The position numbers were made by a program, and so were the translations under genes. Of a stretch of 64,000 bases of DNA, positions 49,103 to 57,681 are shown one piece after another. Numbering within the stretch: the stretch's first letter is position 1; each line of letters opens with the position of its first letter. Origin of the DNA: Clostridium thermosuccinogenes (GTDB lineage: Bacteria; Bacillota; Clostridia; Acetivibrionales; DSM-5807); the NCBI RefSeq assembly GCF_002896855.1, contig NZ_CP021850.1:2443665-2507664 (forward strand). The letters run 5' to 3'. Under the pieces are notes generated by a model. It saw nothing but the letters and a program-made list of their open reading frames with translations, was not told the DNA's origin and ran no database searches.

Positions 49103-51433
49103 ATGAAAAAACTATTATTATCAATTCTGTTTGTTTCTATGATTTTTGCTTTATTTGCACAAATACCTGCATATGCGCTCGATACAACAACATTCACAAT
49201 TGAAAATAGAACTGGTTTTACCGTAAGATTGAAATCAAACTCTTTAGTTTTTACCTATGAAGTCCCAGATGAAATTGAATATGAGAGTGCCGTCATTAGT
49301 TTATATAATGGCCAAGCAGAAGTTTATTCAGCGGCTTATGATATCGATAAGATTAACGGAGCAAAAATCGACTTAACCGGCTTTGCAGATGGTTTGTACA
49401 GGATGGAGGTTATCTATTTTCCTGTAGGTACAGCAGAACTTATTGAGGCTATGATGATTTTTAAATCGGTAGAATCTTCCGTTATCCTGGAAAATGAGGA
49501 ACTATATCAGATACGTTCGTATGAAAATGATGATGGCTTCGGATATAGTATGGAAAGGCTAAGAGCCTGGGCAAATGCCATAAGGTCAAATTTAAAAATT
49601 AAGGACTATGACGGAGACGGTAAACCGGACAAGTATAGCCCTTACCTTTTTTCTTCCTATGAAGAGGCTTATGAAGAAGCTTACCACACTGTTTTTTACA
49701 TGCTTAACAGTGGCGAATCCCTATTAGACTATCTCAATGTTCCCGAATATATTAAAATTACCGGTGGAAAAGCAAGCTTTAATTTTAATGATGCATATTT
49801 CACCCACATGAAACGCTTAGAGAATTTAAGAACTGACGAATATGCACTTGATTGCTACAAGAACAAAGGGATACTTACTGACCTGAAATATGCTGATGTA
49901 GTTAAACAGGCTCAGATTATAACAGACGGAATATCCGACGATTATAAGAAAGCAAAAGCCATACAGCAGTGGGTTACCCGCAATGTTATATATGATTTTG
50001 GAGTTATGGTAGGAGCTACCTCTGTATATGTATCAGCTCCCGATGTATTAAAAAACAGAGTGGCTGCATGTGAAGGATTTGCCAACTTAACAGTGGCACT
50101 TTTGCAAGCTGTAGGTATCCCGGCTAAAAAGGTTACAGGTACTGGAAATGGAATACCCCACGCCTGGACCGAGGCTTTTGTTGATAACAGGTGGGTCTTC
50201 ATTGATTCAACATGGGGTGATATGTATTTTGATATGCCACCAGCACTGTATTCAGCATCGCATCTTGCAGAGGGTGTTGATTATGAAATCGCTAAGGACA
50301 AAGAATTATGGGATGGCACATTATACTTTTTTGATATGAACATAGGTAAAGTTGTTAAAGAAGTAAAGAATTTCCCCTTGAACGGATTAGTAACATCAAC
50401 CTATGGTTTCGATATTAATGATTTATATTTTGATCCTGCATGCACAAAGCCGTTCACTCTCGATACGCTCAAAGTCGATTCATTAAATCGTACCATATTT
50501 GTAAGTAGGCCAAAAGATTGTACAGTCGCCTATCATATCCAGCTGGATAACGAGTATAAGTCACTGGTACCCTATGTTATAGGTACAGAAGGCGATGATA
50601 TAATCAGTTCTGTGACTGTACCTTACGGCTCCAAGATAACACCTCCCAAACCGCCTGTTAAGGACGGATACACTTTCATTGGCTGGTATGACAGCATTAA
50701 TATTGAAGATGCAAAGCTATGGGATTTTGAAAAAGACATAGTGACTGAGGATATGATGTTTTTAGCGTGCTTTATTAAAGAATCCGCATCATACACTGTC
50801 AGTTTCAATTCCAATGGAGGCACGGCAGTAAAAAGCTCAAAGGTAAAAGCCGGCAAAACCATCACGAAACCAGCTGACCCTACGAAAAAGGGCTACAGGT
50901 TTATAGGTTGGTATAAAGATAGTAAATGCACTAAGCCTTGGAACTTTGCGACTGACATAGTAACTGCAGACACTACACTTCACGCCGGATGGATTGATGC
51001 TAATGCAATAGCTGCAATACCCACATCCTCCAGAATCTATGTAAATGGAAGACTGATGGAATTTGAAGCTTATACGATAAATGGCAACAACTACTTCAAG
51101 CTTCGTGATATAGCCAGAGCTGTCAGAGGCACGGACAAAAACTTTGAGGTAACATGGGATGGTGCTAAAAATGCCATCAACCTGATCTCTAATCATGACT
51201 ATACTTCTGTTGGTGGCGAGTTGACCAAGGGCGATAAAAAAGCTAAGGCAGCGACCGTGTGTACTTCGACTATTTATAAGGATGGAGAAATAGTGAACTT
51301 ATCAGCGTATACCATCAACGGCAACAACTACTTTAAACTGAGAGATATCGCCCAAGCCTTTAATATTGCTGTTTCTTGGGACGGCAAGACAAATTCCATA
51401 ATTATAGATACATCCAAAGATTATGTACCGTAA
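49103..51433 (+). CDS. Secreted transglutaminase-like protein with InlB-type repeats and stalk domains
   Basis: A 776-residue exported protein. Signal peptide 1-25 (MKKLLLSILFVSMIFALFAQ). The N-terminal part (30-280) is of unknown fold and contains a dockerin/EF-hand-like KDYDGDGKPDKYSP near 168-181. The transglutaminase core is at about 285-375: Cys in AACEGFANLTVALLQ, His in GIPHAWTEAFVDNRW, Asp in FIDSTWGDM. Two InlB-type (Listeria-Bacteroides) repeats follow (each with GY-FIGWY), then two copper-amine-oxidase-like stalk domains sharing YTINGNNYFKLRDIA. GGAGG precedes the ATG. Likely a surface enzyme held to the wall by its repeats. Confidence 0.87.
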   Translation: MKKLLLSILFVSMIFALFAQIPAYALDTTTFTIENRTGFTVRLKSNSLVFTYEVPDEIEYESAVISLYNGQAEVYSAAYDIDKINGAKIDLTGFADGLYRMEVIYFPVGTAELIEAMMIFKSVESSVILENEELYQIRSYENDDGFGYSMERLRAWANAIRSNLKIKDYDGDGKPDKYSPYLFSSYEEAYEEAYHTVFYMLNSGESLLDYLNVPEYIKITGGKASFNFNDAYFTHMKRLENLRTDEYALDCYKNKGILTDLKYADVVKQAQIITDGISDDYKKAKAIQQWVTRNVIYDFGVMVGATSVYVSAPDVLKNRVAACEGFANLTVALLQAVGIPAKKVTGTGNGIPHAWTEAFVDNRWVFIDSTWGDMYFDMPPALYSASHLAEGVDYEIAKDKELWDGTLYFFDMNIGKVVKEVKNFPLNGLVTSTYGFDINDLYFDPACTKPFTLDTLKVDSLNRTIFVSRPKDCTVAYHIQLDNEYKSLVPYVIGTEGDDIISSVTVPYGSKITPPKPPVKDGYTFIGWYDSINIEDAKLWDFEKDIVTEDMMFLACFIKESASYTVSFNSNGGTAVKSSKVKAGKTITKPADPTKKGYRFIGWYKDSKCTKPWNFATDIVTADTTLHAGWIDANAIAAIPTSSRIYVNGRLMEFEAYTINGNNYFKLRDIARAVRGTDKNFEVTWDGAKNAINLISNHDYTSVGGELTKGDKKAKAATVCTSTIYKDGEIVNLSAYTINGNNYFKLRDIAQAFNIAVSWDGKTNSIIIDTSKDYVP

Positions 51434-51438
51434 CATGC

Positions 51439-51488
51439 TGAAGTTCACAAACTTAATATATTAAAATATATTAAGTTTGTGAACTTCA
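51439..51488. terminator. Long hairpin terminator after the transglutaminase gene
   Basis: A perfect 22-bp stem (TGAAGTTCACAAACTTAATATA and its complement), 6-nt loop, 5 bp after the stop codon. The stem is unusually long for a terminator. Confidence 0.75.
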
Positions 51489-51553
51489 TTTAGCAAATTA
51501 AACCAATGGACACCATCCATTGTTGTTTCTTCATAAACTGATAAATCTAAGGT

Positions 51554-51756
51554 TTAAAATTTTTCAATTTGTTTTCTAATAATGCTTTCGTCTTTTATTG
51601 GAGCAGGTTTCATGAAATCACAAGAGTCTCCGCCCACTCTGCGATTTGTTTCCAATATGGGGCAATCATTATTTCTTTCCATGCATTTTGTGCTTTGCCC
51701 ACATTATCGATATAATTCTGCATCATTTTGTAAGGGTATAAGAATTTCAATTCCAT
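51554..51756 (-). pseudogene. Short frameshifted ORF remnant or 48-residue peptide gene
   Basis: ATG 51756 has AGGAG 8 nt upstream and opens a 48-codon frame to TGA 51610 (begins MELKFLYPYKMMQNYIDNVG; contains IAPYWKQIAEWAETLVIS). Overlapping the TGA, another frame continues with a protein-like KPAPIKDESIIRKQIEKF to TAA 51554. The pattern suggests one small gene broken by a frameshift, though a genuine 48-residue peptide is possible. Family not recognised. The rest of 51489-51975 holds no gene. Confidence 0.4.
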
Positions 51757-51975
51757 TTAAACTTCTCCTAATTTAGGTTTTTATTGTTCCTGATTTTATC
51801 ATATTGTTTATTTCACGCTCAATAGAATGATTTATTACAGTCATTCTATACTCTTTTAAATTTGCATACAAAATTGCATAAGTTCAAATAATACTTAAGT
51901 GGTAAAAAACTAATAGTAAAGGACAATAAAGCTTGTTAGCATTCACTTTATAAATGAAAGGAAGGTGATGCCCAC

Positions 51976-54015
51976 ATGCCAGCTAATAAGCAAGCCAATA
52001 GACTGATCCATGAGAAGTCCCCTTATCTGTTGCAGCATGCCTACAACTCCGTGGATTGGTTTCCATGGAGCGATGAAGCTTTTGAAAAAGCGAAAGCAGA
52101 AGATAAACCCATCTTCCTTTCCATCGGCTACTCCACCTGCCATTGGTGCCATGTCATGGAGAGGGAATCCTTTGAAGATGACGAAGTGGCTGAAATTCTA
52201 AATAAGCATTTTGTGTCCATAAAGGTCGACCGGGAGGAACGCCCGGATATAGACAATATATATATGTCTGCCTGTCAGGCTCTTACCGGACACGGGGGCT
52301 GGCCACTGACCATTTTCATGACCCCGGAAAAAAAGCCCTTTTATGCCGGGACCTATTTCCCCAAAAATGACCGAATGGGCATGCCGGGGCTTATTTCCAT
52401 CCTGAACAGGGTGGTAAAAGCATGGCAGAGGGATAGGGACACTCTTGTCGAGTCCAGCCATCAAATTACCGAAGCGCTCGGCCGGCAGGACGAATTCTCG
52501 GAAGATGAGTTGCCCGCCGATACAATACATGAAGCCTATTCCGATTTCAAGGAAGACTTTGATGCTGAATACGGAGGCTTCGGAAGAGCGCCTAAATTCC
52601 CTACTCCCCACAATCTTCTTTTCCTCCTTCGATACTGGCATGCGGAAAAAGTGGAAAATGCCCTGCACATGGTGGAAAAGACGCTGGATTCCATGTACAG
52701 GGGAGGTATTTACGACCATATAGGTTTTGGTTTCTGCCGGTATTCCACCGACCGTAAGTGGCTTGTGCCCCACTTTGAAAAAATGCTGTACGACAATGCA
52801 CTGCTCGCAATGGCGTATCTGGAAGCTTACCATGCTACTGGAAAGGAACAGTATGGGAGCATTGCCCACCAAATTTTTGAATATGTGCTGAGGGATATGA
52901 CCTCTCCCGAAGGTGGGTTCTATTCAGCGGAGGATGCCGATTCCGAAGGCGTGGAGGGGAAATTCTATGTATGGTCTGTGGAAGAAATAGAGCAGGTATT
53001 GGGAAAAAACGCCGGAGAAAAGTTTTGTCAATACTTCGATATCACTCCAAGAGGCAATTTTGAAGGAATGAACATATCCAACCTGATAAAAGGTGCTGTT
53101 CCCGAAAAGGACAAGGAATTAATGGAGCAATGCAGAAAAAAGCTCTTTGAACACAGGGAAAAAAGAGTCCGGCCTTTCCGGGATGACAAAATCCTCACCG
53201 GGTGGAACGGTTTGATGATAGCATCTCTGGCTGCAGGCGGCAGAATACTCAACGAAGAAAAATATACCAAGGCTGCCGAAAAAGCCGCCAATTTCATTTT
53301 CACCCGGTTAATAAGGGAGGACGGGCGCCTGATGGCCCGCTACAGAGAAGGACAAGCAGCCCTCCCGGCATATGTCGATGATTATGCTTTTATGGTGTGG
53401 GGACTTACTGAGCTGTATGAGACCACCTACAACCCCGAGTATCTGCAAAAAGCTATTAAGCTAAACAGCGACATGTTGGGTCTTTTCTGGGACGAGGAAA
53501 AGGGTGGCTTATTTTTATATGGCAGCGACAGCGAGCAGTTGATCCTGCGTCCCAAGGAGGTTTATGACGGAGCAGTGCCTTCAGGGAACTCGGTTGCCGC
53601 GCTGAATTTTTTGAAGCTTGCCCGGCTTACAGGACAACATGAACTGGAAGAAAAGGCTGCCCAAATGTTTAAACTATTCGGCAGCAGTGTAAAACGTGCT
53701 CCACGGGCTTACTCATTTTTTATGACTGCCTTCCTTTACTCCCAAGTTCATACAAAAGAGGTAGTCATAGTGGGCAGGTCTACGGAGAAAAATACGGAAT
53801 CAATGATAAAAGCACTGAGAAACGAATATAGGCCCTTTACCCTTTCCCTGCTTTATACCGAAAAGGAACCTTATTTATCTGGCCTGGCTCCTTTTATTGC
53901 GGATTATAAAGCTCTGGAGGAAAAAACCACTGCCTATGTATGCAGGAATTTCACCTGCCATGCGCCCACCAGTGACGTGGAGCAATTAAAAAGGCTGCTG
54001 GACAGCCCTAATTAG
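51976..54015 (+). CDS. yyaL: YyaL family protein (thioredoxin-like plus alpha/alpha barrel)
   Basis: A 679-residue protein of the YyaL/SPATA20 (DUF255) family, usual length. The N-terminal thioredoxin-like domain has [38 protein letters not shown] (Cys55, Cys58) and [10 protein letters not shown]. The remainder is an alpha/alpha-barrel related to N-acylglucosamine epimerases, with [15 protein letters not shown] and [20 protein letters not shown]. It is conserved from bacteria to animals, but the reaction is unknown; a redox or sugar-related cytosolic role has been suggested. GAAAGGAAGGTGA precedes the ATG. Confidence 0.93.
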   Translation: MPANKQANRLIHEKSPYLLQHAYNSVDWFPWSDEAFEKAKAEDKPIFLSIGYSTCHWCHVMERESFEDDEVAEILNKHFVSIKVDREERPDIDNIYMSACQALTGHGGWPLTIFMTPEKKPFYAGTYFPKNDRMGMPGLISILNRVVKAWQRDRDTLVESSHQITEALGRQDEFSEDELPADTIHEAYSDFKEDFDAEYGGFGRAPKFPTPHNLLFLLRYWHAEKVENALHMVEKTLDSMYRGGIYDHIGFGFCRYSTDRKWLVPHFEKMLYDNALLAMAYLEAYHATGKEQYGSIAHQIFEYVLRDMTSPEGGFYSAEDADSEGVEGKFYVWSVEEIEQVLGKNAGEKFCQYFDITPRGNFEGMNISNLIKGAVPEKDKELMEQCRKKLFEHREKRVRPFRDDKILTGWNGLMIASLAAGGRILNEEKYTKAAEKAANFIFTRLIREDGRLMARYREGQAALPAYVDDYAFMVWGLTELYETTYNPEYLQKAIKLNSDMLGLFWDEEKGGLFLYGSDSEQLILRPKEVYDGAVPSGNSVAALNFLKLARLTGQHELEEKAAQMFKLFGSSVKRAPRAYSFFMTAFLYSQVHTKEVVIVGRSTEKNTESMIKALRNEYRPFTLSLLYTEKEPYLSGLAPFIADYKALEEKTTAYVCRNFTCHAPTSDVEQLKRLLDSPN

Positions 54016-54055
54016 CCCATGAATTACCTTTAATTTTTATGAGATTTGATAAATG

Positions 54056-54098
54056 AAGCTGAAGCAACCCTGATGATGGGTTCCGTTTCAGCTTTTTT
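54056..54098 (+). terminator. Terminator of the YyaL gene
   Basis: AAGCTGAA...ACCC pairs with GGGT...TTTCAGCTT, followed by TTTTTTCC, 41 bp after the YyaL stop. It also shows that the long in-frame extension of the next gene to 54046 is not translated. Confidence 0.85.
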
Positions 54099-54177
54099 CC
54101 TATATGCAGATTCCTATTTTTACCTTCCCCGGCATATGATTAATTATATAGCAATTCTTTATGGCGCGGGGGGACTT

Positions 54178-54789
54178 ATGGAAAATTCCAATATTGTCAG
54201 CTGCAGATGGAAAAATATCATTATCTATTTTATCATATATTCCTTTGTAGGATGGTGCATGGAAACTGCCTATGCGTTTTTCTCCCAGGGGCGGTTCGTA
54301 AACCGTGGATTTTTGTATGGCCCCTTCTGCCCTGTTTACGGGTTTGGAGCACTTATACTGATTATTTTATTAAAGCCTGTAAAACACAATATTCTGCTGA
54401 TGTTTACAGGCTCTGCAATACTGACATCGATACTGGAGTACATCACAGGATTCCTTTTGGAAACAGCTTTTGACAGAACCTGGTGGGATTACGGCAATGA
54501 ACCTCTCAACCTTCATGGCAGGATATGCTTGAGGAACTCTCTGCTTTGGGGTATGTTCGCATTGCTGTTCATCTATGTGCTCCACCCTGCTATCAAACGA
54601 ATTGTACGCCTTATTCCCAATAACATAAAAACTGTAACAGTATATCTGATTACCTTTTATATCATTTTCGACACATTCATGGTTACATACTCCCTGACAA
54701 GCTCAGGAGCCGATTCCAATCCCGTATACAGGATATTGGGCGGCATTTATTCCGGCCTCGACCATATAAAAGCTATGATCTTAAAGTGA
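54178..54789 (+). CDS. CmpB-type ABC-transporter-like membrane protein
   Basis: A 203-residue membrane protein with five segments, matching the PF06541 group (putative type IV ABC transporter, CmpB): FVGWCMETAYAFFSQGRFVN, RGFLYGPFCPVYGFGALI and FDRTWWDYGNEPLNLHGRIC. The frame is open to 54046, but the YyaL terminator lies inside that extension and GGGGGGA precedes the ATG at 54178. No ATPase gene is near. Function unknown; a scramblase- or channel-like role is only a guess. Confidence 0.85.
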   Translation: MENSNIVSCRWKNIIIYFIIYSFVGWCMETAYAFFSQGRFVNRGFLYGPFCPVYGFGALILIILLKPVKHNILLMFTGSAILTSILEYITGFLLETAFDRTWWDYGNEPLNLHGRICLRNSLLWGMFALLFIYVLHPAIKRIVRLIPNNIKTVTVYLITFYIIFDTFMVTYSLTSSGADSNPVYRILGGIYSGLDHIKAMILK

Positions 54790-54930
54790 CGCTCTATATG
54801 ATTTTCAGAAAACAAGTAAACTCTTTGTACGCTTTTTCTAATCTATTTAGTACCCTTTTTGCAATTTTTTCAGCAATACTTTCTTATATGAGATACTCAT
54901 AAGAAGGTGAAGCAAGTTTGCCCTCTAATC

Positions 54931-55839
54931 TCAAGTGAGCAGCCCTATCTCCATTAAAAAATCTCCTACCAGCTTATCATATTCCTCCCGGTTATTCCAG
55001 TAAGATTCCACATGTTCCGAGTTAGGTGCAATATACAATTTTTTATACCCTTTTTTGCGGTTGTACATTTCAATGCTCATTTCCTTGGGTATATACATGT
55101 CATTCTCTCCATGGATGAAGAATACCGGACATGTACACTTCTCGATGTCCCTGACCGGCGAAATATCAGAGAACCTTGCACCTGTACGAAGTCTTGCAAA
55201 AAATACCGCCAGCTGTAAAACCGGAAATGCCGGAAAATGAAAATCATTTTTCATACGGATTTTAAACAATTTCAGAATGTCGGAATAAGGACAGTCGGCT
55301 ATGCAGAAAGACAGCCTTGGATCTATGGCCGAATGCTGGAGGACCGTTGCCGCCCCCAGGGACTCTCCCATGGTGCCGATTTTGCAGTCCTCTCCCAACC
55401 TGTTGTATAGCCAATCCACGACGGTTTTTAGGTCATTCTTTTCATAAAAGCCGAATGTTGTATTTTTGCCTCCTGTCCTGCCGTGATACCTATGGTCGTA
55501 GATGAGCACATTAAAGCCTCTTTTCAGAAACATGCCTGCATACTTTACACAGCCATAAAGGGTCCATGTAATTCCATGGCATATGATTACGGCTTTTTTT
55601 GAATCCTTTACAGGAAAAAAGAGGCCGTAAATTTTATATCCGTAGGGAGATTCTATGTATACTTCTTCCTTTTCCAGGCTGGAAAACTCCTCTTCTTTAA
55701 TCCTGCCGTTTTCCAATTCATAGCGGTAGGTTTCATCCGGTGAGTGTGTCTTTGGGTGAACCACCGCTCCTGACAGGTATAAGGATGTTACCAGCAGGAT
55801 AACCAGCATGGACAGAAAAACTACGGAAATAATATACAT
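54931..55839 (-). CDS. Membrane-anchored alpha/beta hydrolase
   Basis: A 302-residue protein with one N-terminal membrane segment (residues 3-25) and an alpha/beta-hydrolase domain. The nucleophile Ser is in GESLGAATVL, the acid Asp in FIHGENDMYIP and the His in PNSEHVESYW; HGITWTL is the oxyanion loop and YDHRYHGRTGG a family hallmark of the YqkD/bem46-like branch. The catalytic domain probably faces outside or sits at the inner face of the membrane; orientation is not clear. Substrate (ester, peptide or thioester) unknown. Confidence 0.86.
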   Translation of the reverse strand: MYIISVVFLSMLVILLVTSLYLSGAVVHPKTHSPDETYRYELENGRIKEEEFSSLEKEEVYIESPYGYKIYGLFFPVKDSKKAVIICHGITWTLYGCVKYAGMFLKRGFNVLIYDHRYHGRTGGKNTTFGFYEKNDLKTVVDWLYNRLGEDCKIGTMGESLGAATVLQHSAIDPRLSFCIADCPYSDILKLFKIRMKNDFHFPAFPVLQLAVFFARLRTGARFSDISPVRDIEKCTCPVFFIHGENDMYIPKEMSIEMYNRKKGYKKLYIAPNSEHVESYWNNREEYDKLVGDFLMEIGLLT

Positions 55840-55960
55840 ACTCTATCACACCCCAAAAGAACCGGTTTAATCCTTCATAAACTGTTTTGATTTGAACTAT
55901 GGAAGCTGCCTGTCTTGCGGCAGTACTTATATAATTTGCACTTTAGCTCTCTTTTATTAT

Positions 55961-55975
55961 TAGCATATTATGCTA
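55961..55975. promoter_or_regulatory. Palindrome upstream of trxB
   Basis: TAGCATA-T-TATGCTA, a perfect dyad with 7-bp arms, overlaps TATAAT at 55974-55979 about 95 bp before the trxB start. A possible operator; no known regulator consensus was recognised, and no strong -35 box is present. Confidence 0.4.
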
Positions 55976-56070
55976 TAATCCTATTTGACATGGGTATATA
56001 ATATAATAGCATCAGGAGATTATAACTACATATCCGTTTATTTATCAATTGACAAGGAGAGGTGCTAAAA

Positions 56071-56988
56071 GTGCATGATGTGATAATAGTTGGAGGCGGT
56101 CCTGCAGGTTTTACCGCAGCATTGTATTCATCCAGAGGCATGCTGGATACCTTTCTGATTGAAAAGCTGGTTTCCGGCGGACAGATGGCAACGACATACA
56201 TGATGGAAAATTATCCGGGTTTTGAAGAGCCCATCAGCGGTCCGGACTTGGCGCTGCGCATGGAAGGCCAGGCAAGGAAATTCGGTACAAAGGTGATAAA
56301 TGACGATGTTGTGGAGTTGAAACTGGACGGCAAAATCAAGACAGTAAGGACGACAAAGCAGGTTTGTGAAAGCAAGGTCGTTATCCTGTGCATGGGCGCT
56401 TCCCCCAAAGAGCTGGGACTACCCAAAGAAAGGCAATTCAGAGGTGCCGGAGTATCCTTCTGTGCTACGTGCGACGGTGCCTTTTACAAAGGCAAGACTG
56501 TGGCAGTTATCGGTGGCGGTGATACAGCCGCTGAAGATGCTATTTTTCTTACCCGCTTCTGCGACAAGGTGTATATGATACACAGAAGGGATTCTCTGAG
56601 AGCTATAAAGCTTCTCCAGGAGGAAATAAAGAGCAATCCAAAAATTGAGATCATCTGGGACACTGTTGTGGAAGAAATTGTCGGCAACTTTGAAGTTGAA
56701 GGCATAAAGACAAGGAATCTCAAAACCAATGAAACAAAATTTATAAAGCTGGATGGTATTTTCGTGGCCATAGGCTCCAGCCCTAATACTGAGCTGGTAA
56801 GGGGAATGGTTGATCTGGATGAAAACGGTTATATCATAACTGATGAAAATATGGCGACCAATATCCCAGGAGTATTTGCAGCCGGCGACATACGCCATAA
56901 GACCCTGAGACAGGTTATTACAGCTGCGTCCGATGGAGCTATTGCCGCTTATATGGCTGAGAAATATATAAACGAAAACAAGTGGTAA
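56071..56988 (+). CDS. trxB: Thioredoxin reductase (NADPH)
   Basis: A 305-residue flavoenzyme of normal TrxB length. IIVGGGPAG (5-13) binds FAD, the redox pair is Cys131/Cys134 in FCATCDGAF, VIGGGDTAAEDA binds NADPH, and the C-terminal GVFAAGDIRHKTLRQVITA closes the FAD site. It transfers electrons from NADPH to thioredoxin. Note the usual HRRDSLRA is present (HRRDSLRAIK), supporting NADPH. GTG 56062 is in frame too, but AAGGAGAGG abuts it; the GTG at 56071 has proper spacing. Confidence 0.94.
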   Translation: MHDVIIVGGGPAGFTAALYSSRGMLDTFLIEKLVSGGQMATTYMMENYPGFEEPISGPDLALRMEGQARKFGTKVINDDVVELKLDGKIKTVRTTKQVCESKVVILCMGASPKELGLPKERQFRGAGVSFCATCDGAFYKGKTVAVIGGGDTAAEDAIFLTRFCDKVYMIHRRDSLRAIKLLQEEIKSNPKIEIIWDTVVEEIVGNFEVEGIKTRNLKTNETKFIKLDGIFVAIGSSPNTELVRGMVDLDENGYIITDENMATNIPGVFAAGDIRHKTLRQVITAASDGAIAAYMAEKYINENKW

Positions 56989-57082
56989 TTTTAAGCCCAT
57001 CACCCGGATTACAAACATTGGACCCAATATTTACAAAACTATCCTTGCATTTATTCTCGTTCCGGTAGCAAAATATAGATGG

Positions 57083-57601
57083 GTGATGATAATGCTGTTT
57101 TTTTATATGTTTTCTTCTCTGCTATTGCTGATGATAGTTATGGTAGTAGAGATGGCCGCAGTCCTGATTTATAGCATATACTACAAAATTAAGATAAACA
57201 ATCTCCTGGAAGCAGTAACTACAAGGGAAGATTTGCTGTTTATGCGGTTTAAGGACCTTCTGAACCTAACGGCTGAAATATTCAGGAGAAAAGGATACAA
57301 AGTCAGGATAACGGATAAATGCGGAGAAGAAGGAAATGGCCTCATATTGGACGACAAACAGTTTGTTGAAGTATGGAAGCATTCCCTGCATCATATGGTG
57401 GATGTGGAAACTGCAATGAAACTGGCCAAATGCATGCAGGTAAATTCAATTTACAGGGGTAAGCTGATAAGCCTCGGGGATTTTAAGCAAAACACCAGAA
57501 CCTATTGTCATAAAAACGTAATAGAGTGCATCAATGGGGAGCAACTGGTGCAGATGTGCAAAGAAGTCCAAAGAAGAAATATAGCCTTTGAAGGAAACTA
57601 G
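57083..57601 (+). CDS. Membrane-anchored Mrr-like (restriction endonuclease fold) protein, likely inactive
   Basis: A 172-residue protein with an N-terminal membrane segment (about 1-32) and a soluble domain with the order of an Mrr_cat fold: MRFKDLLNLTAEIFRRKGYKV, GEEGNGLILDD, QFVEVWKH, a helix with VDVETAMKLAKCM, LISLGDFKQNTRTYCHKN and VIECINGEQLVQMCKE. In active Mrr-type nucleases the core reads GVDL then QCK; here these are GNGL and VWK, so the catalytic Asp is missing. It may be a degenerate nuclease or a DNA-binding membrane protein. Start could also be ATG 57092. It lies 94 bp after trxB on the same strand. Confidence 0.62.
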   Translation: MMIMLFFYMFSSLLLLMIVMVVEMAAVLIYSIYYKIKINNLLEAVTTREDLLFMRFKDLLNLTAEIFRRKGYKVRITDKCGEEGNGLILDDKQFVEVWKHSLHHMVDVETAMKLAKCMQVNSIYRGKLISLGDFKQNTRTYCHKNVIECINGEQLVQMCKEVQRRNIAFEGN

Positions 57602-57681
57602 CTGCCGGAGAAATGACAAAAATTCATCCCACCGGCAATGGCCCATGGCTAATCAGAAAGCTCAGTAGATACATCCGCCTT

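Noticed and set aside
54046-54177. N-terminal extension of the CmpB-like protein
   Set aside because: The extension is encoded by the YyaL terminator and lacks a ribosome site.
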